64,000 nucleotides of DNA, from NCBI GenBank assembly GCA_013397695.1, contig VYZI01000120.1, positions 1,500,980-1,564,979 on the forward strand, in the 5' to 3' direction. The position numbers were made by a program, and so were the translations under genes. Under the pieces are notes generated by a model. That model was not told where the DNA came from. It did not search any database and worked only from the letters and a program-made list of their open reading frames with translations. Below, piece after piece: positions 1-11,959 of the stretch. This stretch comes from Centropus unirufus. Lineage: Eukaryota > Chordata > Aves > Cuculiformes > Centropidae. Numbering within the stretch: position 1 is the stretch's first letter; each line of letters begins with the position of its first letter.

Positions 1-172
1 TTAGGAAGAAATTCTTCATGATGAGGGTGGTGAGCCACTGGCCCAGGGTGCCCAGAGAAGTCCTGGCTGTCCCATGCCTGGAGGTGTTCTGATGGGAGGT
101 GTCTCTGCTCATGGCAAGGGGGTTGTAACTAGATGAGCTTTAAGATCCTTTCCAACCCAGGACCATTCTATG
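1..172 (+). mobile_element. CR1 LINE retrotransposon, 3' end (cut by window edge)
   Basis: This is the 3' terminal part of a CR1 non-LTR retrotransposon in forward orientation. The sequence follows the familiar CR1 tail order: a 'TTAGGAAGAAATTCTTC' start, 'GCCCAGAGAAG', 'CCATGCCTGGAGGTGTTC', a GGGAGGTGTCTCTGCTCATGG block, 'TAGATGAGCTTTAAG', and finally 'CTTTCCAACCCAGGACC' followed by ATTCTATG. One octamer remains at the end, as expected for CR1, which ends in short octamer repeats rather than poly(A). The copy begins at or before the window edge, so its true length is unknown. Several substitutions relative to the usual tail suggest a moderately old insertion. It has no coding capacity here. 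Confidence 0.93.
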
Positions 173-2185
173 TAAAACTTCACTGGCAAAGGGGCAGCAG
201 AGGGAGGGTGTGGGTGCCCCCATGCAACCTGGTGCTCTGCTTCTCCATGAGATAAACCCTTGCAGGAGGGTTTAACTTTCCACTAAACATCTTGGTACCC
301 ACCAGCTTGTGCACTGCCATGTTTGCAACAAGGAAGAATAAACAAAAGCATTAGTTGTAAAGGTCTTACTTAATTTTACCTTCCTAGATAAAAACATACA
401 CCAAGAATAATAAATATAAGACATGATTTTCAAGAAATTGGAACAAGGGTGAAAAGCTGGAAGTTGAAGTGTTGAATGGCTCTGGAGACATTAAGTGTTG
501 ATGAAGGACACATGATGCTAGCATTTTGGGGGGCTTGGAATGTAAACCACATTTCCTTAGGCTAATTGTGCAGAAAAATAGCCGAGCACTGCAGTTTTCT
601 CTGCAAAACAGTGTGATTGTGCAGCAGTGTTAACATTTACTGACTATGGAGTCCGCTTATTTCCCCCATTTTTTTATTATCAGCAAAACTTTAATTACAG
701 CTTACCTACCACCTTCTGCCTACATTTACAATGCAATAAATTTTCAGTCCCCCTATGCAATCTGCATCTCAAACAGTGCAGTGCTCCAGCAATGGACGTT
801 ATTGATTCCTTGAAGAAATTATAACAGCATTTGTTCCAAGGAAAACAGGAACACAGAGGTGTACACATGTGCATGCCAGATATTAAACTGCCCCCTATCT
901 CCACCAGCACTCACTTGTCTGTGCTTTATTGAGCAACACAACTCCAGGTTAGAGACTCAGTACAGTTATTTTAAGGTGATTGATGGGAGTGAGGAGCAAC
1001 AGAAGCAGGAACAGGAATTTGGACAGAATTTGATTCCTGATTTTTTAATATGTTTCTCCCCCACCTGGGCTGTAGGATTATTTAAAACTGGTGTACAAAA
1101 TAAAAAAAAAAAGGTAGCTTAATGATTTTAAAAAAGAATATGAATTTACTTTGTGGCGTGTATTTGATTTTTCTGTCTTAATGTCTGGAACTGGTGTGGT
1201 TGTGAACAGTAATTAAAGGTGGAATCAATGAGCTCTTAGGTATTGTGAAGGAAAAAATAGCTGGAAATTGAGTAAATGAAATATTTGAAAGATATCGTTT
1301 CGCAGATTACTGCTGGTTTGGAAATACAAACAATGGAATTAATTGAAGGAGTCTGAAGGTAGGAATTTGATTGTTGTCTATTGTGTTAATTTTTCATTAA
1401 TATTCAATAACTTGATGAATGCCACCACAGCTGCATCAGCTCAGCTGAAGCTCTGTGCGTTGCAAGAGAAGCCTTCCCAAATACTTTTGTTTAATACACG
1501 TCTTGGACACGTTCTCTGATGTAATTAGTTTAAAGTGAAATCCATGATTAATATCCAGTGGCCATCATGACGTGTTGGACGGATCTCTGTCCTAAGGCAT
1601 AACCCAGCAGGTGTGCCAGTGCAGAGCTGGCATATGGGAGCTTTCCTCTCCTGTCCAAGGGCGAAATAGCTAAAACACTACTAAAGGGAGAAAAAACTGA
1701 GCCGTTCGGGTGACAAGCGAAATGTAAAGCCTGTGACTTCGCAGTGATGAAGAGATCAGTCGGGAGGGTGACGTGATGCGTTCCATCACCCAGTGCCAAA
1801 AGCCGCGCTGTGCCTGTCTTGTGGCTCCTGCTGCTTCGGGAGCGGAGTGGGACTCCGAATGCACAGGGTGAGGTGGAAAACCTCAGCGATGTGCGGCTGC
1901 ATGCCAGGCATCCCAGGGCAACCCTGGAGTGCTCATGGAGAAAAACGTCCCGGTTCTTTTGTAGCACCAGCTATTGAATGTCAAGGATGATTTATCTCTG
2001 GAGTGAAGCTGGAGGAATATTAAAAGGTTGTAATTGTTGGAGAGCAAGTCTGGTTTCAAACATGCTGCATCTGATTCTCCTCTATATCCAGGAGAGGAGT
2101 AGAACCTCCCCCTTTCTGAGCCTCCTGTGTTTGTCTCATGCTATAATCTGTCAACCTTATCAGATAAGGCAGCTTTAAGAGATTT
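173..2185. other. Unique non-coding sequence with a locally CpG-richer block
   Basis: No gene, RNA gene or recognisable repeat was found. Most of the stretch is AT-rich. A block at about 1550-1990 is GC-richer and holds more CpG than its surroundings. A reverse open frame of 139 codons lies there, but its translation resembles no family I know and it has no convincing splice sites. The block could be a small CpG-bearing regulatory element or simply local compositional variation. Confidence 0.6.
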
Positions 2186-2396
2186 TAAGGAGAAATGTTT
2201 TGCTGTGAGAGTGGGGAGGCCCTGGCCTGGGTTGCCCAGAGCAGTGGTGGCTGCCCCATCCCTGGAGGTGTCCAAGGCCAGGTTGGATGGGGTTTGGACA
2301 GCCTGGTCCCATGGGAGGTGCCCCTGCCCATGGCAGCAGGGTTGGACTGGATAGGCTTACAGGTTCCTTCCAACCCAGACCATGCTGGGGTTCTGT
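2186..2396 (+). mobile_element. CR1 LINE retrotransposon, 5'-truncated 3' end
   Basis: Forward-strand CR1 tail. The order of landmarks is preserved: 'AAGGAGAAATGTTTTGCTG', 'GGGTTGCCCAGAGCAG', 'GCTGCCCCATCCCTGGAGG', 'CAAGGCCAGGTTGGATGGGG', 'GGAGGTGCCCCTGCCCATGG', and 'GTTCCTTCCAACCCAGACC'. The terminal octamers have decayed to CATGCTGGGGTTCTG, so the right boundary is approximate. Open frames of up to 111 codons crossing this element are artefacts of its GC-rich tail. The 5' truncation is the usual product of incomplete target-primed reverse transcription. Confidence 0.92.
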
Positions 2397-5300
2397 TTCT
2401 GCTTTCCCTGTGGATGAGCGTTGCTTATGGGCTGTGCCTGTTACTCCATATCAAATGCTGCTTATACGGACGAGAACAATTTCGTATTTACAAATACTCC
2501 TGCCTGGCTTTGTTGGCTGAAGGTGATTAAAAGCAGGAGCTGGAGAATGGTTTTGGTTGAAGACCTACCCCAGCTTGCAGTGAAATTGTTTCAATTTCCC
2601 TCTTTTCTGTGATTCTTTTTTTTATGTTATTTTATTCCCAATTCATGCAGCATCTTCTGCTTCAGCTCACAATTTGTGTGACACTGGTGGGTTAAATGTA
2701 AGGATTTTTCAGAATTCTCAGGCATTGCTGATATAGGAAAGGCTCCAGCTTTTGGGTTTGGGGGAGAGGAGGCTTGATGGGTTTGTTTGTTTGTTAATAG
2801 AAGCTGTGATTCTTGGTTGTGGCACTAGATGGTGTTTAACCAAGCAGGAGCAGGGAGATAAACGGGAATCCCAGACAAACTCGGTGAGATTGAATTATGG
2901 TTCAGGCATTACCCAGATGAATGAACACTGGATTCTTGACTCCCAAAGTTGTTTACAAATTTCAGGTTTCAGCACCCCTTCTATTTTGGAAATCAATAGC
3001 TCTGCCCTATAACTTGCACTTAGAAAAAAAAAATACAGGAAAAAAAGGTTTAGATTCCAGCTCAGCCCCTTCTACAGCCCTTATATAATCAATAGTAATA
3101 AAGGAATATATCTAACAATAAACTATATGGATTCCAAGAAAGTGAAAAGCATCATGCGTGGTTCCCTTGAGGAATTTCACTTTATACTGACTCTTAAACA
3201 GGAAGAAGATGTTTCTCAAAATGAATGATACTGTCCTTGTCCAAAAGGTTCCCCTCAGTGCGCATGGTATATATATGAGCATAAAACCTGCTATAAACAA
3301 GTGCCAGGTGGAGTGCAATTACGCCAGCCCAGCTTTCCAGGGCAGTCTCTTATCTTCTAGGTGAGACAGAAATTGGATGCTGTGTTTTTATAGCAATAAC
3401 AGGACACGTGAGGCCACTGGATGAGCAGACTTGGTAAGAAACTAAACGAAATAATAACAACAGAAAAAGAAAGCAAAACCTTGATGTTAACGGTCCCAAG
3501 AGTGCTTCAGGACACTTAGGGAAATTGAGTGGAGTTAGCATAGCACGCTTTGTGTAGTCGCGTATTACCTAAAATTAACCACCACAAGGTCTTATTGAGG
3601 AAAGCCATTTACAAAAATCGTACAAGAAGTATTTAGATTGGCAAGCCTTGTGTTTTCCCATGTATTGAGGCTGTTTAATTTACACTGTAAGCCCCTGAAA
3701 ACTCTGGGTTTTGACAATTGCAAATTAAGTTTCAAAGCTCCGATAAATAAAGCATGCTCTGTATTAATAGAAGGTTAGAAACAAATGAAGCAATTCTCCT
3801 CAGCAGCATCTCAGTTCTAAAATATGTTTATAGTGATAGAATAAGGAGCTTTTTTTATTTCCATGTAGGTTTAGCATTAATAAATGTTTTCCAAGCCCAG
3901 TGTACAGTGATATGTGTACAGCTGAGATCAGTCAGCTCGATATCTAGAAGTAACACAATTCACTCCCAATCATTCTGATAGAGAAGTGCTTTCAGCACTT
4001 GATGCATTCTATTTTCCTTGTCATACTGTGAAACAACAGAAAAGAGCTGGAAATAGCAATTTCTTTTTTTTTAAATGAAAATAATCAACAGCATTGAATC
4101 CCGAGTGGCAGCTTTTTGGGGCTGGAGCTGTGTGGCTACCCCACCGTGGTCTTTGGGACATCTGCTCTGAATTTGCCACCATGACTGAGCGCAAGAACTT
4201 CTGCAACCTGATGGGTGCCGGGTGCCCAAAGCAGTTTCTGAGCCCTTTCCTCCTAAAGAGCAAAGCTGGTGGCTGTGGGTGGGACTCAGGTGGGCTCTAA
4301 CACCAGGAGCCAGGGTGTTTCGGTGCTGTCTGTGAACAGGGCACTCATCTGGCATCACTACCATTTCTAGCATCCATTCCACCTACCAGGTTGTTTGGCC
4401 TCCCCATCCTTGCAGAGGGATGGTCCCACCTCTTGGCTTTAGGAGGGAGCAGGGTCCCCAGGCTTGGGGCTGCTTTGTGGCCTTTTGTGCTGAGACAAGA
4501 GCAAGCAGCACTTTCTATGGACCAGGGCTTCTGGTTCCATGTCCCGCATGTTTCCGCCCCTGCAGCGAGTTGATGTATGGTTGTGTATGGCCAAGATCAA
4601 GTACTCTGAGCCTTTTTTTTTTTTTCCTTTATAGTGTTCTTACGCATTGCCCTTGCATTGAGCTTTTTCTCTCTAGATCTCCTAATGCTCCACATACATG
4701 AATTCCATCTGAGGTCACTTCTGTGGGGTGAATCACCAAGTGACTCACACACAAAGCCGGGAGCAGGGCAAAGAGCTTCCAAGCCCAGCCCATGGGCTGG
4801 AAACCCTTGGTGTGGTCAACGGTTTGGGAAGATGCTACTGAATTCTGGGTCCAAAAAAATAAAATAGTGGCGTGCAAGGACTGCCATGTGGCATCAGATC
4901 TTGGCATTGGAACTTTTGAATAGCCTGAATGCTTTTGTACTGGTACAAACTGAGTCCTAGCTTCAAAAACTCCTCTGTTTATTCAACCGATTCCTCTTTT
5001 TTATTTCATTATTGGTTTACACATTTCTCTATCTGTTTTGCATTACTTCTATCATGCCAGCATTTCTTCCCCCACAGCTAGGACAATCAAGTGATGTATG
5101 AAATATATAATGCTCTTTGATGAATATTAAATGTGGAGAACAAATACATTTGGAAGATCTTTATCTTCTGACAGACTCAGTTGTTTGTCGTGCTGAGGCT
5201 GGGGCTTGTGACATCTTCTTGAGAACACGTGGGGCATCTTCCTTGTTTTCCAAGCATTATCAGGATTGAACAAAACTTAGACGTTTTCTCAGTATTGCTT

Positions 5301-8300
5301 CTCGTTAAGTTTCCAATATTTTAGATATTTCTTGTTTCTTTAATGTATCACATTTATATTAAGTTTTGTAATTGATACTTTCAGTTTACTTATAAAAGGC
5401 AACAGTTTGCAGTTATTAAGGCTCCATCCACCACTGCTCTGCCCTGCCTGATACAGCAGAAAGAAAGGTTCCTTTATGCTTTGGAAGTCAAAGTTTGTTT
5501 TATGTGATGTATTGTATTAGGTGAAATTTTGCTCAAAACAGACATCTACAACACCTCTGCTTTATTACATTTAGATTAATTTTATATTCTTTGGGGATGA
5601 CAAATGTTACGGGGAAAAATACTTTTTTTTTATTAAAGATATGTGAAGTACATATGAAAAAAAGTGAAATGCTTACCCAAAGTTCCTCAGACCTGTATTT
5701 TGCTAGCCAACAATAGCTTTCTCCTGCCTACAAATTGCTTTGAACACAATCATTGGTATTACCACTAGTCATTACATATTTCTCTTGAGTCTGTTCTGTC
5801 TTTCACGACTTTTCTTGGCATTTTGTGTCCAACTGTTTGCTCAGTGAGGTAAGGAATGTGCAATAGCTGTGAGTAAATATTCCAAGCTTTCAGGAAACCT
5901 TAAAGAATGACACTATGGGGAATTTTGGAATAGAACACACTCCTGCCAACATTGACCAGGGTCAAGGATAATCAGAAAGAAGGAGAGGATGCTCAGCAGT
6001 GAAAAGGACTAATGCTTTCAATACATTTTGACCTTAGAGTCAGTGATGTTGGCTGTGGTGAATCGATGGTATCTCTGAGGTGGGAATGGCATTAGACACG
6101 TTCATGTGACGTTTGGGGCACATGAGATTCGAGGCCGGTGAGTGTGTTCATGTGTTGGCTGGCTGATGCTTCCACTAACCTGTGTTGGCAATTAAAAGCA
6201 AACAAAACTGAAGATTGAAATAAAATTTGCATGTGTCGGAGGGATTTTGGGGAGAGAAGGCCTTGTGCCGTAGGGAAGAGCTGAAGGAAAGACTGAAAGG
6301 CAGTGGTGTTTCCACCTATTGTTTCATCTAACATGCAAGTTGGACACCAGATTGGTGGAGCTTTCACTAGGGCATTATAAGGCGAGTGGTATTATCTATT
6401 ACAGCAAATCTTCTCTTGTTGCTGCTCACCTTTAGAAGTTTTTTTTGTAAATAAAAGAGATTTCTTTTTGCCTATAATAGAATTACACAGATAAACCAGT
6501 GCTCAGCTCCTTCCTTTTGCTTGCAGCTTCCTGCAATTTTCTCTGTGAAGTTTTCACATTGGATGGCCTCTCCAGAGGCTTAAAATGAATCACAGAACAA
6601 AATGAAACCTGACCTTATGCTGTATGTATTTTTTATGACTAGAGCTTATCTTATCAGATGCAGTTGCTTACCTTGCACCGGAAAGAAATTCTGGCTGATG
6701 TTTCCTAGCAGAAAGAACGATTTTGATTTTTTTTCAAGGCTTGATGATACCGCCAACCTTGTATATACCATTCACCCAAGCATGACCTTGATTAAGAATG
6801 AAGCAATTTCTGAGCTTTGTTTTAAGCATGGCCTAGCAAAAGCCCAGTTGCTTGGTGGCAGTTGAGCATGGAGGGAAAGGGTGTTGGGATGGGGCTGATG
6901 GCAGTGCTGTTTCCGCTTGGTGTTGATGGTAATCCGGTTGGGCAGATGTCTCCAACAGCTGCATCTAATGGGCTGCCGCGCTGGGCAGGGACCAGACCTC
7001 AAAACTCTTTCTGCTCCACAGCGAATGTACAGGCCTGAGTGCACTGAAAAATAAAACCTGTTCTGCACTTAGCATCATTATAAAATTCTGCCCTCGGTCT
7101 TAAACCAATGAATCGTTGCTGCTTTACACTTGCAAGTTGGCCTTTTCTGCCTAAGGTTGGGGATTCAGTGGGTTTTTTTGTTTGTTTTCCATCTTATTTG
7201 TTTGAAATGGCTCTTTAAATTATTGATAGGATATTAAAAGTGAGCTAAATCACTTCAATTCGTCCAATGGACAAAACTAGTTATAATTAACAGAGAAGCA
7301 GAGGTCACTTCAATGCATAATGGCTGCCAACCCAAATGAATAACGATTGGGTAGTTTTATATGCCAAGCTAGAAATTATGCAAGGACTACCTCCTGAATA
7401 GCCTTGGAATGATTAGCAGGAGATTCAGGTGGCAGGCTCTGGGGAAGGAGGAACGAAATCCAGGGGGGTGTCCAAACTGTGCACTTATTTATCTGGTGAG
7501 AGTAGCTGTGCTGGCACTGGAAACAAATGCTCTTTTAAAAGAAACCTTATCTTTAAATCATAGTGACAGCAGAAGCTATTGTAAGAACATGACCATGCAT
7601 AATTGAAAAGGACACAGGGTGAGGGTTTTATATAAAAAGAATGAGATCTGAGTGGTGGCTCGCTTCATCTGTCAGGATTTGCCTGGGCAGTTCCTAGGGC
7701 CGCTGCTATGCTTAGCTCAGGTGGTGACCACTCTTATCAGTTGCATAACCTTTGGGGTGTTTTAACATTAAGACAGGAAGAAAATGTCCCTAAAATGTCC
7801 CTATCACCTTGCTATAGGTTCCTCTGGGGCTTGCATGCTGCTTGAGGAAGCAAGACACGAAGGGATGGATTTGCTCATGCACTGTCTGGGTAATGTGCTT
7901 TTGTTTGCATGGCATATTTTATTACTGGGAGACAATGGTTAAAAGAAAAAAAAGAAATTAACATAGGCTACAATGCAGAGTTATTGCACCACAGCTGAAA
8001 CAAGTGTGAAAAGTACCAACAATTGCATAATGGAACGATAAAAAAAGGCTCCTTACTTTTGCTTGCAAGACATAATACCAGTTCACAACACAATATAATT
8101 AGATTGCCACATTGCCCCTTGTAAAACTAGAAAAGATATGTAGGGGTGCATTAAAACTCCTTTCATTTTCTAACACCTTTCGAGAGCTATTGGACAGAGA
8201 GGACTTGCTCTGGCAAAAAAAGCTCTAGTGAGCTATTAGGTTTTTAACTATTTTATAGGGTTTTTTATTGTTGCCAGGCCTGGTTTTTCAGTACAATGAC

Positions 8301-8440
8301 TTTGTTCTCTCTCCCCCTTCTAGCCTGTCACACATTTATCAATCTTACAGATAACATTCATATAAAGATAAGCCCAGGCTCTTGTGAAGTGCTGTGTCCT
8401 GCTGACATATCCTTCCTCCCCCCCTGCTTTTTTTTTTTAG
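2397..8440. other. Unique AT-rich non-coding sequence
   Basis: No gene or mobile element was recognised. There are homopolymer T tracts, for example at about 4611-4626, and a GC-richer patch around 4090-4570 that resembles no known repeat. Open frames up to 103 codons are scattered without splice support. A very short reverse-strand exon-like segment at 6672-6704 is listed separately. The stretch is consistent with intergenic or deep intronic bird DNA. Confidence 0.55.
6672..6704 (-). other. Exon-like 33-nt segment, reverse strand (weak candidate)
   Basis: Read on the reverse strand, the segment is preceded by a pyrimidine-rich acceptor ending TTCTTTCTGCTAG and followed by the consensus donor CAAG|GTAAGC. 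Its length is a multiple of three and all three frames are open, which is weak evidence at this size. It could be a micro-exon or a lncRNA exon, but acceptor-donor pairs this close together occur by chance several times per 64 kb. No protein family is recognised. Confidence 0.12.
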
Positions 8441-8495
8441 TGAGTCTCACATGACTTCTTTTATGTGATGATCTGATACAAATTTCTTGTGTCAG

Positions 8496-8589
8496 CTCCA
8501 GATCCCACAGACAACAGGAGCAAAACCATGCCATGCAAAGAAGTGGACGCTGTCACCTCTGGCCCAGGTTCAAGTGGAGCACAGCAGAG
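8496..8589 (+). other. Exon-like segment, forward strand (candidate)
   Basis: The 94-nt segment lies between an acceptor-like TTCTTGTGTCAG and a donor CAGAG|GTGAGC. All three forward frames are open across it. A much stronger pyrimidine tract (CCTTCC, then a C-run and a T-run) ends in TTTAG at 8440, so a longer 149-nt exon starting at 8441 is equally possible. One frame contains the stretch PDPTDNRSKTMPCKEVD and leaves two bases at the donor. That is in phase with the exon-like segment at 35228, so the two could be spliced together. I recognise no protein family. Chance occurrence is the main alternative. Confidence 0.2.
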
Positions 8590-8639
8590 GTGAGCTGAGA
8601 CCCTTCTGGGTCAGAAGCCAATCTTTATGACAACGCTGA

Positions 8640-8720
8640 CAATGAGAAAAGCTACCAGTCTTATTTCCATTAATTAATGTAATTTTTTTGCTCTCCATTA
8701 AGACTGTAATGCAAGTGATC
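8640..8720. promoter_or_regulatory. Candidate conserved non-coding element with TAATTA palindrome
   Basis: The AT-rich block contains a perfect 12-bp palindrome, CATTAATTAATG, at 8668-8679, which holds overlapping TAATTA homeodomain core sites. It sits within 100 bp of the exon-like segment at 8496-8589. The composition resembles vertebrate developmental enhancers, but conservation cannot be judged from one genome. Confidence 0.25.
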
Positions 8721-10312
8721 AGAAAAGATGGAATGAATGTGGAAAACCAACTTTGTTCCCTTGGTGGAGCTGATGAAATTTCCTTCTAGAAAAAGCCAGC
8801 TTTTGCCAAGGATAAATGGATGCAAAAAGCACTATGTTGCCGTGGGTTGATTAGAATTGGGCGTTTTCAAAGAAAAACAATATTACTTATTAGTGGTCCT
8901 GCCAAATTTTATCCTGACTCAAATTTTTTAAAATCTGTGGAAATGTCAGAGCTGCTTTAAGCGTGCACAGCTGACAATGATAAGTTGTGTGTATCTCTAA
9001 CCACGAGTTTTAAAATGATGCATAGGGGGAGCAGCTGAAAGAAAACTTGCAAACTGATACGAGCAAGAAAAATGTTCCTGATTAATGCAGTGGAAAACAA
9101 GAAAGCTGAAACTTCCTTGCATTTATTGTTTTTATGGCAGTGGGAGCTGTAGGCTTAGCTGAGAGTTAGGAATTGATTGTGATTGTTGCCATCCATGCCA
9201 AGCCCTTCAAGGCTTGCCAGGCGACCTGGGAATGTGGTACCAAAAGCACACCAGAAGCAGACAGGTTGCTGACTTGCAAAGAGAAAGTATCTTAATGTGC
9301 CCTATTTAACCTCCTTCACCTATTTCGCTCTGGTCTCCAGAGTAGTGCCCTTGGATCCATGACAAACAGACTCTTGTTGCTGTAGAAAGACCAGGACAAG
9401 CCTAACTGGTTTCTTTCCCTTTCGGCCATCCCTTCTGAAGCCGACCCTTTAAAAAAAAACCTGAGATGGGTTTGCTTCCAAGCCACTGCAATGGTTTCTT
9501 GGTCTGCCACGTCTGCCAGTTGCCCAGAAAAGTTTCCCTGACTTTCTTTTGGTCATTGATTTGGCGCTAATGGATTCCTCAGCTGAGCATTTCAGTTTAG
9601 ATCTCTATTTTGCAGTGAGCAGGAGATGAAGAGGAGTCTGATCTTCTCTCCGTAATTTCCTATCTGAGTTACAGGACTTTTAGCAGCTTAAGTATCCTGA
9701 GCTGATGGAACAAAGCTGAAACATACGGTTCTGGAGACAAGGTGTTTTCAGTGGGCCTTGCCTGACACGATCTGTATATTAAATCAAATTAAAATGAATA
9801 CCATGTGATGAGACAGTTTGAGTCACCTCTGTTAGGCTTCTTGAGCTTCTACAAGTCCTACACGTGTATGACTGTTCTCGCATGTAGATGCCCTAGGTTT
9901 TATACATTTAAATGTGCAAGAGTTCTTTGTTGATTTAATTATCTCTACTCATGTTGTGTTTTATTTCAGTGACTGATGTCTCTCACTGTCTGTAGTGCAG
10001 CAATTGAACAGTATATTTGTAAGCACAAGAAGAAAAAATAATTAACAAGTGGTCGTTGCGATCCTATTTAGTTTTCATCTACAACAGCGACTTACCTTGT
10101 GGATAGCGAGCTTGTTTCCATAATATTACCATACGCAAACATTTACAGGGGAAGTATAAAACTGGATGGAAAAGTGTGCTCTGGCACTAGAACATACCCT
10201 GCAAGCATAGCCTGCTTCTCGCAGAGGGAAGTGGATGAGGGGAGAACCAGGAGGACAATTCCTGAGCACAAAAAGTCCTGTTACAAAGAAAAACTGAGCA
10301 ATTGGGGTCTTA
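8721..10312. other. Unique non-coding sequence
   Basis: Nothing convincing was seen. A reverse-strand consensus donor (ACAAG|GTAAGT) is present at 10095, with a possible acceptor that would give a 66-nt segment at 10096-10161. Only one of its three frames is open, so it is not called. Confidence 0.5.
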
Positions 10313-10365
10313 GAATAGAAGGGAATATTTCAGTTGGAAGAGACCTTGCGACTGCAAATCTTCAT
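10313..10365 (-). mobile_element. CR1 LINE remnant, extreme 3' end
   Basis: A short, decayed CR1 end in reverse orientation. The forward strand reads TAGAATAGAAGGGAATATTT followed by CAGTTGGAAGAGACCTTGCG. This matches the reverse complement of the tail of the CR1 subfamilies that end in repeated TAGAATAGAAT plus 'CAGTTGGAAGGGACC'. Only about 50 bp are recognisable, which implies an old or heavily truncated insertion. The 134-codon open frame running through it is fortuitous. Confidence 0.6.
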
Positions 10366-11425
10366 GTGGATAGGACTAGAAATTACAGGATTAAATTGAA
10401 AAAAGGACGATTTGGGCTGGGTAAGGACAAAAAAACCCCCAAAACCCTAAATGACAAACTAGAAGAGCAAAAGAAGGAAAAAAAACCCAAAACAAAACCG
10501 TAAATGGCAAAATAGAGGAGCAAAAGCTGTTGGACATCAGAGGAGTTGGTCCAGGAAGGTGAGGATTGTCAATGGGCACAGGTGAAGACACTGGTTCTTT
10601 TCTCTCTACAGGGAAAACCAGCTGGGGTTGGAGCTGGGGTCTCACTGGCTTTTTTTTTATCCCTTTACCTCTTTTTTTCAGTCCGTGAGGCCACCAGAAT
10701 CCCAGAGTAACCAAGCAGCATGACCGGTGAGTGGCAGCGAGGTAGACAGGAGGCATGGGAATTGCCCTGCCTGCCTGCTGGTCTGGCCCAGCGAGTGAGG
10801 TGATGTGTTAAGATGAAACCTAATGACCATATAAATGCCTGGGAAAGGAGCCAGTATTTCTACAATAGCACTTGACACTAGAGGAAATACCAGAGAAAAT
10901 CCAATGAAACTTTAAAAGTGAAATGTCTCTTAATTGTTCAGTGGTCACAGCCTCTCTCCATCAAACCCCTGAATAACAAGGTTCCCTTCAGCCTTGTTTG
11001 GCATTGTCTTTCTGAGGTGAAGAGCTGAGCTTTCACGCATGAGTGATAAAATTGTCAGTGTAGAGTAGTGTGAAAGGACAGGCTTTTGGTGCACACAGCA
11101 GCTCCTCGTGAAATGGTCTAAGGAAAATAACTTCAAAACCAGGCATTAACATGTTAATTCCTACAGTGTTTCTGTACTAAATCACAGAAGTTTACCCAGA
11201 ACATAAAGCTTAGTGTTCAAGCACTGCTGGGTGATCAGCTTCCAGAAACAACCAAAGATGACTATTTTATTTATGTTTGATGTTTCTTGCTAATTTAAAT
11301 GTCACAGCTCATATCTATGTCTCTGTTACCTCAAGGGTAGGCTACTCAAGTGTGAACTATAATAGAGCTGCATCTCAAACAGACTTGAAAAGGTACTTCA
11401 ATGTGGAAAGCCTCTGTTTACATTT
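10366..11425. other. Unique non-coding sequence with one splice-flanked mini-segment
   Basis: No gene was recognised. The stretch is mixed in composition, with a GC-richer part around 10500-10800. That part includes the splice-flanked segment 10682-10726 listed separately. Confidence 0.5.
10682..10726 (+). other. Exon-like 45-nt segment carrying an ATG (weak candidate)
   Basis: A pyrimidine-rich acceptor (CTTTACCTCTTTTTTTCAG) ends at 10681 and a donor ACCG|GTGAGT follows the segment. All three frames contain a stop, so it cannot be an internal coding exon. It does contain GCAGCATGACCG just before the donor, with A at -3 of the ATG. That would suit a 5' exon with the start codon near its end, or a lncRNA exon. 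The splice signals are good but the segment is short, and chance is likely. Confidence 0.15.
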
Positions 11426-11454
11426 AAAATGATATATTATTATTTATTATTTAT
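11426..11454. repeat. AT-rich low-complexity tract beside the assembly gap
   Basis: Irregular TTA/TTTA repeats (ATATTATTATTTATTATTTAT) run directly into the run of Ns. The low complexity probably explains why assembly failed here. The true repeat length is unknown. Confidence 0.8.
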
Positions 11455-11464
11455 NNNNNNNNNN
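11455..11464. other. Assembly gap (10 N)
   Basis: Ten unknown bases. The fixed short length suggests a placeholder rather than a measured gap, so the missing sequence may be longer or shorter. Confidence 0.99.
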
Positions 11465-11959
11465 AGTAATACCCAGCAGCTCCAGACATCTATTAGGAAG
11501 CCTTTACGGTCAGTGCAAAACAGACCATAAAGTAATGTTCCTATCCCCGATAGCTTTCATTTATAAGTAAATTCAGCCATGAATATATCAGCATGTCTTC
11601 ACAGAAGCCAGATACCCAGTGTTACAGCATTGAGGGATTAGTTTTCGGTTATACAGCTGCCAATGGACTAAGTTTTTACAAGACAAAAGGGCTCCATCCT
11701 TCTCTCTCCCCACCACCCCCATAACTAAAATCACCTCGGGCATTTAGGCTTGAGGCTACTCAGCTAAAAAAAGTATAAGAGTTGAAAGAGAATTTATGGC
11801 CTGGCTTTTAAATTGGCTTTATTTGGTGCAAATACCATCAATGTGATGATGTGTAAGCCTCATTGCAAACGTCCTACAAGGTTTCTGGGATGTTAGTGGG
11901 GCAGGAATACTATTTTCTCTCTCCCTTTTTGTTTCTTGGAGCTGAAAGGTTAGAAACCC

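Noticed and set aside
10096..10161. 66-nt reverse segment with a perfect ACAAG|GTAAGT donor
   Set aside because: The acceptor is mediocre, two of three frames are closed, and its open phase does not fit the neighbouring candidates.
10099..10503. 134-codon forward open frame rich in lysine
   Set aside because: It runs through a CR1 remnant and into an A-rich region; the lysines reflect A-richness.
11455..11464. Possible mobile element boundary at the N run
   Set aside because: It is an assembly gap next to low-complexity AT sequence; nothing can be inferred about what is missing.
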